Shown: one piece after another, positions 26,052-35,503 of the stretch
Numbering within the stretch: position 1 is the stretch's first letter
Layout: each line of letters starts with the position of its first letter
From: Pseudomonas sp. LFM046
Lineage (GTDB): Bacteria > Pseudomonadota > Gammaproteobacteria > Pseudomonadales > Pseudomonadaceae
DNA length: 64,000 bases
Reading direction: 5' to 3'
Assembly: GCF_000949385.2 (NCBI RefSeq)
Contig: NZ_JYKO02000001.1
Coordinates: 762,161-826,160 of the forward strand
Program-made: the position numbers and the translations under genes
The notes under the pieces: model-generated
Database searches by the model: none
The model's input: the letters and a program-made list of their open reading frames with translations, nothing else
Told to the model about the DNA's origin: nothing

Positions 26052-26737
26052 TCGCTGCAGGCCTCCTGTCAACGGAAACCCTGGGCCTTGGCTGGGCGCT
26101 CTATTTGCCGGCGCTGGCCTGGGCCGTATGGCGGGCACCTTGGGTAGAGCTGTTCAGCGATGCCCGTCGTCAGCACCTGCTGTATGGCACGGTGATGGCG
26201 CTCTTCCTGCTGTGGTTGATGCGGCGCAACTTCGAGTCGGGCGTGTCCTATCACTTCATTGGCATGACCGCCGTGACCCTGTTGCTGGACTGGCCCTTGG
26301 CGGTCCTCGGTGGTGTGGCAGCGCAGTTGGGGCTGCTGGCGCTGGGCGAGCAGGACCTTGCGGCCCTGGGCGTCAACGGAGCCTTGCTTGTACTCCTGCC
26401 GGTGCTGGTCACCGAGCTGTGCGCCAAGTGGGTGGAGCATTACCAGCCGCGCAACCTGTTCGTGTACATCTTCTGCTGCGGCTTCTTTCCCGCCGCCCTG
26501 ACGGCATTGCTGTGCGTCCTGATCGGGCTGGGGCTGCTGTGGGTAGACGGCATCTTCCCCATGCCGCCCTGGCTCGAGGACTTCGTCGGCTATCTCTGGC
26601 TGGTGATGTTCCCGGAAGCCTTCATCAACGGAACTGCCGTCACCGCGCTGGTGGTGTTCTATCCGGACTGGCTGGAGACCTTCAATCGCACCCGTTACCT
26701 CCAGGCGCCCTGGAAGGACGACGACACGCCGCGCTGA
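26048..26737 (+). CDS. CbiM-like energy-coupling-factor permease (orphan)
   Basis: A 229-residue membrane protein with about six hydrophobic segments, similar to the CbiM/ECF substrate-specific component family. The N-terminal Met-His metal-binding start (MHIxEG) of true Co/Ni CbiM proteins is missing; the N-terminus here is MIAAGLLSTE. No ECF ATPase or T-component gene lies nearby, so either a shared ATPase is used elsewhere or it acts alone. The GTG at 26048 overlaps the previous stop. The substrate is unknown. Confidence 0.65.
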   Translation: MIAAGLLSTETLGLGWALYLPALAWAVWRAPWVELFSDARRQHLLYGTVMALFLLWLMRRNFESGVSYHFIGMTAVTLLLDWPLAVLGGVAAQLGLLALGEQDLAALGVNGALLVLLPVLVTELCAKWVEHYQPRNLFVYIFCCGFFPAALTALLCVLIGLGLLWVDGIFPMPPWLEDFVGYLWLVMFPEAFINGTAVTALVVFYPDWLETFNRTRYLQAPWKDDDTPR

Positions 26738-26810
26738 TTGCCAGGGATTCGCCGGTTTGATGCCCTGCTGACGCCTGATCTGCGTCAACGATTTCACTCG
26801 GTCCCGCTGC

Positions 26811-26839
26811 GTAGGGTGGATGGCGCTTTTCCATCCACC
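26811..26839. repeat. GTAGGGTGGATGG hairpin repeat
   Basis: GGTGGATGG (26815-26823) and CCATCCACC (26831-26839) form a 9-bp perfect stem with loop CGCTTTT; the leading GTAGGG places it in the same dispersed family as the element upstream of clpB. Confidence 0.65.
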
Positions 26840-26858
26840 AACATGAGGGGCAAACGGC

Positions 26859-27074
26859 ATGGGGATTCACGATTGGGCAAGAACTGCCCTGGAGCAGAGT
26901 CTCGACGCGGCGAAGCGGGACGGCATCGGCGAAGAGCTGGCGTTACGGGCCTTGCTGAGTGCAGTCGTTGAACGCAGCGCAAGGCTGCGTTCGATGGAGG
27001 ATCTGGCGCAGGAGTTGCGCTTTCTCGCGGACAATCTGGACCCGGAGCAGGACTACGAATTCATGCGCCCGTAA
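26859..27074 (+). CDS. Conserved small protein, unknown function
   Basis: A 71-residue acidic, helical protein (MGIHDWARTALEQSLDAAKR; ends LDPEQDYEFMRP) with no membrane segment or recognised motif. It has a ribosome site (GAGGGG) upstream of the ATG. It is convergent with yacG, six bases apart. A gene of this size occupies the same place in other pseudomonads, so it is probably real. Confidence 0.6.
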   Translation: MGIHDWARTALEQSLDAAKRDGIGEELALRALLSAVVERSARLRSMEDLAQELRFLADNLDPEQDYEFMRP

Positions 27075-27080
27075 GTGGGA

Positions 27081-27281
27081 TCAATGCTCGCGAGGCGGCA
27101 GTTCGCCCGAGAACAGGTCGTCTTCCATGTTGTCGCCGGGGATCGCATGTTCCTCGGCAGCCCAGGCGCCCAGGTCGATCAGCTTGCAACGTTCGGAGCA
27201 GAAGGGGCGGGAGGGGCTTTGCGGGCCCCATTCCACCGGAGCGCCGCAGGTGGGGCACTCGACAGTGACGGGTTGGCTCAT
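27081..27281 (-). CDS. yacG: DNA gyrase inhibitor / zinc-ribbon protein YacG
   Basis: A 66-residue protein with a four-cysteine zinc ribbon: CPTC at residues 9-12 and CSERC downstream, then the family signature [16 protein letters not shown]. coli YacG binds GyrB and blocks DNA binding by gyrase. Its start overlaps the coaE stop (ATGA-type overlap of four bases), so it is the last gene of pilB-pilC-pilD-coaE-yacG. Confidence 0.92.
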   Translation of the reverse strand: MSQPVTVECPTCGAPVEWGPQSPSRPFCSERCKLIDLGAWAAEEHAIPGDNMEDDLFSGELPPREH

Positions 27282-27889
27282 GGCTGGCCTCCTCGCAGGG
27301 TCAGGTAGAAGTTGTGCAGGCGCTCCACTTCGGCGCGCAGCCAGTCCAGGTCGCGGTCGTTGAGCAGTACATCGTGGGCCTGCTTCAGGCGCTGCTCGCG
27401 ACTGGCCTGTACCTTCAATATGGCTTGGACCTGCTGCTCAGGCACTTTGTCCCGCTGCATGGTGCGCTGGACCTGCATGGCTTCCGGCGCGTCCACCAGC
27501 AGCACGCGCTGGGTCAGCCGGTACTGGCCCGACTCGATCAGCAGTGGTGACACGAGGATGGCGTAGGGGGATTCGGCGCGAGCCAGATACTGACTGATTT
27601 CCTGGCCGATCAGGGGATGCAGCAGACTTTCCAGCCAGCGGCGCTCTTCGGCGTTGTCGAAGATGCGCTGGCGCAGTGCGGCACGATCCAACTGGCCGTC
27701 TGGCTGCAACACTTCGCTGCCGAAATGCTCGGCGATCTTCGCCAGGGCAGGGCGGCCGGGCTCCACTACCCAGCGTGCAGCCTGGTCGGCATCCACCAGA
27801 TGCACACCGAGGTCGCTGAAATGGGCGGCGACGGCGCTCTTGCCGCTACCGATGCCGCCCGTGAGGCCAAGAATCCAGGGTTTGTTCAT
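27278..27889 (-). CDS. coaE: Dephospho-CoA kinase
   Basis: A 203-residue P-loop kinase. The Walker A motif [11 protein letters not shown] is at residues 8-18, and the CoA-binding segment [14 protein letters not shown] follows. It phosphorylates dephospho-CoA at the 3'-OH of ribose, the last step of CoA synthesis. It overlaps pilD by four bases upstream and yacG by four bases downstream, so its expression is tied to the pilus genes, a widespread arrangement. Confidence 0.95.
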   Translation of the reverse strand: MNKPWILGLTGGIGSGKSAVAAHFSDLGVHLVDADQAARWVVEPGRPALAKIAEHFGSEVLQPDGQLDRAALRQRIFDNAEERRWLESLLHPLIGQEISQYLARAESPYAILVSPLLIESGQYRLTQRVLLVDAPEAMQVQRTMQRDKVPEQQVQAILKVQASREQRLKQAHDVLLNDRDLDWLRAEVERLHNFYLTLRGGQP

Positions 27890-28758
27890 TTGAAACCGGC
27901 GAACTGCAGATAGGACGCCGTTATTTGATCACCCCAGAGCAGCGCAATCCAGCCGGCAATGGCTAGATAGGGACCGAAGGGGATAGGGGTGGCGGTGTCC
28001 TGGTTGCGCAGCCGCAGCATGATCACGCCCAGCACGGCCCCCACCAGGGAGGACAGCAGAATAGTCAGCGGCAGCACCTGCCAGCCGCCCCAGGCGCCCA
28101 GCATCGCCAGCAGCTTGAAGTCACCGTGGCCCATGCCTTCCTTGCCCGTCACCAGCTTGAACAGCCAGTACACCGACCAGAGGCTCATGTAGCCGGCCAC
28201 CGCGCCCCAGAGCGCATCCTCCAGGCTGGCGAAGAGACCTTGGCTGTTGAGGATCAGGCCGAGCCAGAGCAGTGGCAGCACCAGCGCATCCGGCAGCAAC
28301 TGATGATCGACGTCGATCATGCTCATCGCCAGTAGGCCCCAGGTCAGCAGCAGGAAGGCACCGGTCTGCCAGCCCAAGCCAAAATGCCAGGCCACGAAGG
28401 CCGAAAGCAGGCCACAGGCCAGTTCCACCAGGGGATAGCGTTTGCTGATGGGGGCCTTGCACGCCGAGCACTTGCCGCCAAGGGCCAGGTAGCTGATTAC
28501 CGGGATGTTTTCCCAGGCGCGGATCTCATGGTTGCAATGAGGGCAGCGGGAGTTCGGTAGCACCAGGTTGAACACCGGCCCCTTGGGCTCCGCCGGCAGG
28601 CTCAGCGCCTCCCGAGCTTGCTCCTGCCAGTCCCGCATCATCATCTGCGGCAGGCGGTGGATTACCACGTTGAGGAAACTACCCAGCAGCAAGCCAAGGA
28701 GGAAGACGCACAAAACAAAGGCCAGCACATGGCTGGCCAGGAAGTCGATCAATTGCAT
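27886..28758 (-). CDS. pilD: Prepilin peptidase and N-methyltransferase PilD
   Basis: A 290-residue inner-membrane aspartic protease. The cytoplasmic loop has two CxxC pairs (CPHC and CSAC) that bind zinc in the N-methyltransferase domain. The protease aspartates are in [11 protein letters not shown] and [10 protein letters not shown] (GxGD motif). Eight hydrophobic segments are expected and visible. It cleaves the leaders of PilA and all minor pilins in this window, and type II secretion pseudopilins elsewhere, and methylates the new N-terminus. Confidence 0.96.
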   Translation of the reverse strand: MQLIDFLASHVLAFVLCVFLLGLLLGSFLNVVIHRLPQMMMRDWQEQAREALSLPAEPKGPVFNLVLPNSRCPHCNHEIRAWENIPVISYLALGGKCSACKAPISKRYPLVELACGLLSAFVAWHFGLGWQTGAFLLLTWGLLAMSMIDVDHQLLPDALVLPLLWLGLILNSQGLFASLEDALWGAVAGYMSLWSVYWLFKLVTGKEGMGHGDFKLLAMLGAWGGWQVLPLTILLSSLVGAVLGVIMLRLRNQDTATPIPFGPYLAIAGWIALLWGDQITASYLQFAGFK

Positions 28759-28760
28759 GG

Positions 28761-29978
28761 TTAGACGACGTTGCCGAGTTGGAAGATGGGCAGGTACATG
28801 GCAATGATCAGGCCGCCGACCAGCACGCCGAGGACCGCCATGATCATGGGCTCCATCAGGGCGGTCAGGCCGTCGACGGCGTTATCCACCTCGGCCTCGT
28901 AGAAGCTGGCGACCTTGTCGAGCATATCGTCCAGGGCGCCGGACTCCTCGCCGATGGCGGTCATCTGTACGGCCATGGACGGGAATACTCCAGTGGTGCG
29001 CATGGAGAAGTTCAATTGCATGCCGGTAGAGACGTCCTGCTTGATCTTGAGTACCGCAGTCTTGAATACGATATTGCCGCTGGCACCGGCCACCGAGTCG
29101 AGGGCATCCACCAAGGGCACGCCGGCGGCGAAGGTGGTGGCCAGGGTGCGGGCGAAACGGGCCACGGCTGATTTGTAGAGAATGTCGCCGACCACGGGGA
29201 TTTTGAGGACGGTGCGGTCGACCCAGTCGCGGAATTTCTCGGATTTTCTGTGGCTTTGCTGGACCAGGAAACCGATAGCGAAGAAGCCTAGAAGGACGAT
29301 GAACCACCATTCCTGCAAGATCTCGGATAGCCCAATGACCATCAGCGTGAACGCGGGAAGCTCGGCGCCGAAGTTCGCGAAGACCGACTGGAACTGAGGC
29401 ACCACCTTGATCAGCAGGATGGCGGACACGATGATCGCCACCACGATCACGGCGATGGGATAGTTCATCGCCTTCTTGATCTTGCCTTTCAGCGCTTCGG
29501 TTTTCTCCTTGTAAGTGGCGATACGGTCCAGCAGGGTTTCCAGTGCGCCCGCCTGCTCGCCGGAGTCCACCAGGTTGCAGTAGAGCTCGTCGAAATAAAT
29601 TGGCTGTTTGCGCAGGGAGTTGGCCAGGCTGTTGCCTGCGGCGACCTCCTGTTTGATGTCGTTTACCAGCGTGCGCATGGCCGGCTTCTCGACACCTTCG
29701 CCGATGATGTCGAAGGACTGCATCAGTGGCACGCCCGATTTCATCATGGTGGCCATCTGGCGGGTGAACAGGGCGATGTCCAGAGGCTTGATTTTCTTCC
29801 CAGCGCTCAGAAAGGAGGCGGACTTCTTGCGCACCTTGGTCGGATTGATGCCCTGTTTGCGAAGCTGTGCCTTGACCAGCGCCGGGTTCTGGCCGGAGAT
29901 CTCGCCCCTGACCTTGGAGCCCTTCTTGTCGGTGCCTTCCCAGGCGAAAGTCATTGTTTTAAGCGCTTTTTCCGCCAT
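28761..29978 (-). CDS. pilC: Type IV pilus inner-membrane platform protein PilC
   Basis: A 405-residue protein with two tandem T2SSF domains, each with a cytoplasmic helical bundle, and three hydrophobic helices (around IAVIVVAIIVSAILLI, FIVLLGFFAIGFLV and the C-terminal MIMAVLGVLVGGLIIAMYLP). PilC links the PilB and PilT motors to pilin assembly. It lies two bases from pilD and two bases from pilB. Confidence 0.96.
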   Translation of the reverse strand: MAEKALKTMTFAWEGTDKKGSKVRGEISGQNPALVKAQLRKQGINPTKVRKKSASFLSAGKKIKPLDIALFTRQMATMMKSGVPLMQSFDIIGEGVEKPAMRTLVNDIKQEVAAGNSLANSLRKQPIYFDELYCNLVDSGEQAGALETLLDRIATYKEKTEALKGKIKKAMNYPIAVIVVAIIVSAILLIKVVPQFQSVFANFGAELPAFTLMVIGLSEILQEWWFIVLLGFFAIGFLVQQSHRKSEKFRDWVDRTVLKIPVVGDILYKSAVARFARTLATTFAAGVPLVDALDSVAGASGNIVFKTAVLKIKQDVSTGMQLNFSMRTTGVFPSMAVQMTAIGEESGALDDMLDKVASFYEAEVDNAVDGLTALMEPMIMAVLGVLVGGLIIAMYLPIFQLGNVV

Positions 29979-29980
29979 GG

Positions 29981-31687
29981 TTAATCCTTGGTCACGCGGT
30001 TGACTTCCTCCAGGCTAGTGATGCCACTCATGGCTTTCACCAGTCCCGAGGTTCGCAGGTCATTGAAGCCATCACGGCGCGCCTGCTGGGCGATCTGGAT
30101 GGAGTTGCCTTCCTCCATAATAAGCTGCTGCATCGCTGGCGTGATTTTAACCACTTCATAAATACCAACTCGGCCCTTGTATCCCTGATTGCAATTCTCG
30201 CAACCGGTCGGGCCGTAGAGCTTGAAGCTGCCAATTCGCTCTTCCGGAAAGCCCTCTTCGATCAGGGCCTCCCGTGGTACGTTCAGCTCTTTCTTGCAAT
30301 GGGAACACAACTTGCGTGCCAGGCGCTGGGCGATGATCAGGTTCACCGAGGTGGCGATATTGAAGGCGGGCACCCCCATGTTGCGCAGGCGGGTCAGGGT
30401 TTCTGCGGCGCTGTTGGTGTGCAGGGTGGACAGCACCATGTGGCCGGTCTGGGCAGCCTTGATGGCGATCTCGGCCGTTTCCAGGTCCCGGATCTCGCCC
30501 ACCATGATCACATCCGGGTCCTGGCGCAGGAACGCGCGCAGGGCCTGGGCGAAGTCCATGCCCTGTTTCGGATTGACGTTGACCTGGTTGACGCCCTCAA
30601 GGTTGATCTCCACCGGGTCCTCCGCCGTGGAAATATTGATATCCACGGTGTTGAGGATATTCAGGCCGGTATAGAGCGAGACGGTCTTGCCCGAGCCTGT
30701 GGGGCCGGTCACCAGGATCATGCCCTGGGGTTGCTTCAGGGCGGCGAGGTAAAGCTCCTTCTGCGCTTCTTCGTAACCGAGCGAGTCGATGCCCATCTGC
30801 GCGCTGGTGGGGTCGAGGATACGCATCACGATCTTCTCGCCCCAGAGGGTAGGCAGCGTGTTGACGCGGAAGTCGATAGATTTCGTCTTGGAAATCTTCA
30901 TCTTGATCCTCCCGTCCTGGGGCTTGCGGCGCTCGGAGATGTCCAGGGCCGCCATCACCTTGAGTCGGGCAGAGATGCGGCTGGCTAGCTGAATCGGCGG
31001 CTTGGCCACCTCATGGAGCATGCCGTCGGTGCGGAAACGAACGCGGTAGGTGCGTTCGTACGGTTCGAAGTGCAAGTCCGAAGAACCGCCGCGGATGGCG
31101 TCAAGCAGCATCTTGTTGACGAAGCGCACCACTGGCGCGTCATCCGCTTCGTTGCCGCCTGAGCTTTCCTGCTTTTCGTCATCCACTGCCGCGATATCGA
31201 GGCCGTCCAGGTCCACATCGCCCAGTTCTTCCATGCCGCTGGTTGCGCTGTCGAAGAACTTCTCGATGGCATCGCCGAGCTTGTCGTCTTCGACCAGGAT
31301 CGCTTCCGTATTCAGGCCAGTGCTGAACTGGATATCGGTGACGGCCTGGTGATTGGTGGGATCGGAAATGGCGACGAACAGCTTGTTGCCCCGGCGCCAG
31401 AGGGGTAGGGCCCGGTGTTGGCGAATCAGCTTTTCGCTGACCAGTTCCCTGGGCTGGGATTCCTTATCAATGCTGGACAGGTCAAGAAAGGCCACCCCGA
31501 ACTGCTCAGCCGCCATCTCTGCCAGGTCGCGGCTTTTCAGCAGCTTGTTCTGCACGAGGTAGGTGATCAGCGGAATCTTGTTGCGCTGCGCCTGGGTATG
31601 GGCCTGCAGGGCGCTCCGCTCATCAAGCAGGTTGGTCAGCACCAGTTGTTTGGCCAGGCCGGATAGCGTCGGGGCGGTCTCGTTCAT
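29981..31687 (-). CDS. pilB: Type IV pilus extension ATPase PilB
   Basis: A 568-residue GspE-type motor ATPase. An N-terminal MshEN-type domain precedes the RecA-like domain with Walker A GPTGSGKT, the Asp box (TAEDPVEI), Walker B and His box, and a C-terminal tetracysteine zinc motif (CSHC ... CENC). It powers pilus extension. The ATG at 31687 gives the usual length; 20 further upstream codons are in frame but lie in the promoter region shared with divergent pilA. Confidence 0.96.
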   Translation of the reverse strand: MNETAPTLSGLAKQLVLTNLLDERSALQAHTQAQRNKIPLITYLVQNKLLKSRDLAEMAAEQFGVAFLDLSSIDKESQPRELVSEKLIRQHRALPLWRRGNKLFVAISDPTNHQAVTDIQFSTGLNTEAILVEDDKLGDAIEKFFDSATSGMEELGDVDLDGLDIAAVDDEKQESSGGNEADDAPVVRFVNKMLLDAIRGGSSDLHFEPYERTYRVRFRTDGMLHEVAKPPIQLASRISARLKVMAALDISERRKPQDGRIKMKISKTKSIDFRVNTLPTLWGEKIVMRILDPTSAQMGIDSLGYEEAQKELYLAALKQPQGMILVTGPTGSGKTVSLYTGLNILNTVDINISTAEDPVEINLEGVNQVNVNPKQGMDFAQALRAFLRQDPDVIMVGEIRDLETAEIAIKAAQTGHMVLSTLHTNSAAETLTRLRNMGVPAFNIATSVNLIIAQRLARKLCSHCKKELNVPREALIEEGFPEERIGSFKLYGPTGCENCNQGYKGRVGIYEVVKITPAMQQLIMEEGNSIQIAQQARRDGFNDLRTSGLVKAMSGITSLEEVNRVTKD

Positions 31688-31898
31688 GGGGCGCGTCAGT
31701 CTGCGATTGTGGCTCTGCCTTATAACGTAGTTGATCTGTGGCGCCAAATAGGTGTTGGCTAGGTGACGAAAAATGGCAGTTAGTGGCTGTAAATGGAGGT
31801 GCGGACAATATGTTCGGCGATCCGAATTGACCTGCCGTTATGGTGGCCTCGACGAATTTCATCGTTGTCCGGCAGTAACTCGGGGGAATTTCGGAAAG

Positions 31899-31915
31899 TT
31901 GGCACGCCCTTCGCT
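31899..31915 (+). promoter_or_regulatory. Sigma-54 promoter of pilA
   Basis: TTGGCACGCCCTTCGCT matches the RpoN consensus YTGGCACGNNNNTTGCW with one mismatch; the -24 GG and -12 GC are exactly 12 bases apart. It lies 46 bases before the pilA start. With pilSR in the same window, this is the expected PilR-activated promoter. Confidence 0.9.
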
Positions 31916-31960
31916 TGAGGTTTATCAGGCAACTGGCCTACCCCATTTGAGGATCAAATA

Positions 31961-32467
31961 ATGAAGGCACAAAAAGGCTTTACCCTGATTGAATTGATGA
32001 TCGTGGTCGCGATCATCGGCATCCTGGCCGCAGTGGCCCTGCCGGCCTACCAGGATTACACCCGCAAGGCCAAGATGTCCGAAGTGACTCTGGCTGCCAG
32101 TGCATGCCGCACCACCGTTACCGAAAAGTATCAGACCCTGACCAGCGCACCGGGCGCGGGTAACTGGGGTTGCGAAATTTCTGGCGGTAGCACCAAGTAC
32201 GTTTCCCAGGTGGCGTCTGCCCCCAATGGTTCCATTCGCGTGACCATTCGCGGCTTCGGCGACGCCGCCATCGATGGCAAGTTTGTCTACCTGGTACCGA
32301 TCAGCTCTGGCGGTACCGCGATGTCTGCCGCTGCCAACGGCGATCTGGGTGACGCCGTATCCAGCTGGAACTGCGGTGGTAGCTCCGCTGCTGTACTGAA
32401 GATTCTTCCCGGCTCGTGCAGCACGAACTACACCACTGCCCCGGAAAACGGCTACCTCGCTCAGTAA
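31961..32467 (+). CDS. pilA: Major type IV pilin PilA
   Basis: A 168-residue prepilin. The leader MKAQKG is followed by [20 protein letters not shown], the canonical mature N-terminus with Glu at +5. Four cysteines are present; the last two (SWNCGG and GSCSTN) enclose the C-terminal D-loop, and 15 residues follow the last one (ending GYLAQ). The earlier pair (ACRTT and GCEIS) could form a second disulphide. It is transcribed from the sigma-54 promoter at 31899-31915 and ends at a strong terminator. The C-terminal residue is Gln, not the Ser used as the glycan acceptor in P. aeruginosa group I pilins. Confidence 0.96.
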   Translation: MKAQKGFTLIELMIVVAIIGILAAVALPAYQDYTRKAKMSEVTLAASACRTTVTEKYQTLTSAPGAGNWGCEISGGSTKYVSQVASAPNGSIRVTIRGFGDAAIDGKFVYLVPISSGGTAMSAAANGDLGDAVSSWNCGGSSAAVLKILPGSCSTNYTTAPENGYLAQ

Positions 32468-32480
32468 GCGAGACTCCCGG

Positions 32481-32512
32481 ACGGTGCCCCCTGCGGGGCA
32501 CCGTTTTTTTTT
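32481..32512 (+). terminator. Rho-independent terminator of pilA
   Basis: A 10-bp perfect stem (ACGGTGCCCC / GGGGCACCGT) with a CTGC loop, followed by about nine T residues. It separates the highly expressed pilA from the downstream oligosaccharyltransferase gene. Confidence 0.93.
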
Positions 32513-32523
32513 GAGGCGAGATA

Positions 32524-34179
32524 ATGATTCTCCCGCTTTTTCTGCTTTCTCTGTCCTTTCTGATCCCAAACCATTACCTGCCGTGGATGAGCTTCTACAG
32601 CGAATACCTCGCTTTCGGGTTTCTGGTTTCTGCGTGGCTCTGGCTGATGGGGCAGAGATTGAAAGTGGGAATTTCCGGAATCCTCATGATTCTGTTGGGG
32701 GCGGTCCCCTTCATTCAGTGGAAACTGGATATCGTTTATTTTTCCGGAGATGCACTGCTGTTCACGTGCTATCTCCTGGCGGCCGCATTGGCTGCGATGC
32801 TGGGGCGAGCGGCTTCAATCCGCCACGATGAGTCCATCCTGCATGCCCTGGCCTGGACGTTCGCACTGACCGCCAGTGCATCCTGCGCAATCGCTATCGC
32901 ACAGTGGTTCGATGTGATTGACAGTCTGATGGTGTTGATTTCCGGTGCAGGTCAACGGGTTACCGCCAATCTGGCACAGAGCAATCACTTGGCGACGCTG
33001 CTGATGCTGGGCATCGCCTCGATCTTCTTCTTGCGACAGGGCAACCGAATTTCGACGTGGAGTTCCACGCCGTGGCTAATATTCCTCTTGCTGGGCGTGA
33101 TCCTTACGCAGTCCCGTACCGCTTGGCTGTGCTTTCTTGCGTTTGCCGTCTGGTGGTTCGTCAAGATGGGAAGGCGCAGCGTGATTTCGCCCGCTTCCGT
33201 GGCGGGGCTGTTCTTGTTCCTGATGGCGGGATCGATCTGGGTTTCGGACCTTGCGGTTTTCCTGCGGTTGATCGAGCCAGGTCATGAGTTGGATTTCATG
33301 GAACGGGCGTCGGCAATGCAGCGGATGGCGCTCTGGGGCCAGGCCTGGCATGCGATTTCCGAATCGCCGCAGTTGGGGTATGGGGCTGGCCAGGTCGCCG
33401 TCGCTCAAGTCGAGTCATCCATTGCCTATCCCGTGCAGATGCTGAGTTTGCATACGCACAATATCGTTCTGGATATTCTGTTGTGGTTCGGGCCGGCAAT
33501 AGGTTCAGTGGTTATCGCTTTCTGGTTCTGGAGGCTGATCACGCTTGCCGTGAAGGCTACATCCCTAGGCGCGGTCTATCTCATGATGTGCGTGGGGGCG
33601 ATAACGCTGCATGGGATGCTGGAGTATCCCCTCGAGTATGCCTATTTCCTCTTTCCGCTGTTCTTTATCCTGGGGATCCTTGAAGAGCAGCATGGGGTGT
33701 GGGCGCTTTCCTTGCCTCGATATTCGACTGCGGCGGCATGGTGTATCGCGCTCTTCCTGATGTCGTCTGTCTGGCGGGAATACCGTCTGATGGAAGACGA
33801 TCACCGGATGCTGCGATTCGAACTGGCGAGAATTGGCAGTTCCAATGCCCCAGGGGCAATCCCCGAAGTACATCTACTTACCCAGCTGGCTGAAATGAAC
33901 AGCCTGGCGCGCGCTGTGCCACGGTCCGATATTCCGGAGGTTCAAATGGATGGGATGCGCAAGGTTGCCTTCCGATATCCCTACATTCCGTCCCTTTATC
34001 GATACGCACAGGCGTTGGCGTTGAACGGACGGGTCGACGATTCGGTAGACGTGCTTCGACGGCTCAGGTCGATATATGGCCCGCGCTCCTTCGAAGAGGT
34101 GAAGGTCACCTTGCAGAATGCTCAGCGGAATGAGCCGGGTTATGCCGAGCTCAATCGGAGGCTTGAAGGTCTCAACTGA
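32524..34179 (+). CDS. PglL/TfpO-like O-oligosaccharyltransferase (Wzy family)
   Basis: A 551-residue membrane protein with about ten hydrophobic helices and a C-terminal soluble part from about residue 420. The motif ANLAQSNHLATLL and the later LHTHNIVLDILLW are signatures of the O-antigen-ligase-like PglL family that transfers lipid-linked oligosaccharide to pilin Ser/Thr. In P. aeruginosa group I strains a related but shorter gene, tfpO, occupies this same site between pilA and tRNA-Thr. The size here fits PglL (with a Wzy_C_2-type tail) better. The base composition is visibly more AT-rich than its neighbours, which suggests acquisition with the pilin. The start follows GAGGCGAG closely. 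Confidence 0.8.
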   Translation: MILPLFLLSLSFLIPNHYLPWMSFYSEYLAFGFLVSAWLWLMGQRLKVGISGILMILLGAVPFIQWKLDIVYFSGDALLFTCYLLAAALAAMLGRAASIRHDESILHALAWTFALTASASCAIAIAQWFDVIDSLMVLISGAGQRVTANLAQSNHLATLLMLGIASIFFLRQGNRISTWSSTPWLIFLLLGVILTQSRTAWLCFLAFAVWWFVKMGRRSVISPASVAGLFLFLMAGSIWVSDLAVFLRLIEPGHELDFMERASAMQRMALWGQAWHAISESPQLGYGAGQVAVAQVESSIAYPVQMLSLHTHNIVLDILLWFGPAIGSVVIAFWFWRLITLAVKATSLGAVYLMMCVGAITLHGMLEYPLEYAYFLFPLFFILGILEEQHGVWALSLPRYSTAAAWCIALFLMSSVWREYRLMEDDHRMLRFELARIGSSNAPGAIPEVHLLTQLAEMNSLARAVPRSDIPEVQMDGMRKVAFRYPYIPSLYRYAQALALNGRVDDSVDVLRRLRSIYGPRSFEEVKVTLQNAQRNEPGYAELNRRLEGLN

Positions 34180-34201
34180 AAATGGCAAGGTTGCGCACGC
34201 C

Positions 34202-34277
34202 GCCGGTGTAGCTCAGTCGGTAGAGCAGCTCATTCGTAATGAGAAGGTCGGGGGTTCGATTCCTCTTACCGGCACCA
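34202..34277 (+). tRNA. tRNA-Thr (CGT)
   Basis: A 76-base cloverleaf with acceptor stem GCCGGTG/TACCGGC (one G-T pair), anticodon CGT in CTCATTCGTAATGAG, T-arm loop TTCGATT and encoded CCA. This gene marks the right edge of the variable pilin block, as in P. aeruginosa. Confidence 0.96.
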
Positions 34278-34286
34278 TGATCCAAG

Positions 34287-34317
34287 CAAAAAGCCCCGCA
34301 TGATGCGGGGCTTTTTG
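34287..34317. terminator. Bidirectional terminator between tRNA-Thr and nadC
   Basis: A 14-bp perfect stem (CAAAAAGCCCCGCA and complement) around a three-base loop, with T-rich flanks in both directions; it serves the tRNA on the plus strand and nadC on the minus strand. Confidence 0.9.
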
Positions 34318-34332
34318 TTGGCCGCAATTCGG

Positions 34333-35382
<1,050 letters not shown>

Positions 35383-35503
35383 CTATAATGACCTCGAACA
35401 TTTCTATTTTGACGCCAGATGCTTGACGTTATGGATGACTCCCAACGATCGAATTGCGGCCAGGTACGCCCTCGGAAAGGGCGCGGCCTGCGGGAGGCTC
35501 GTG

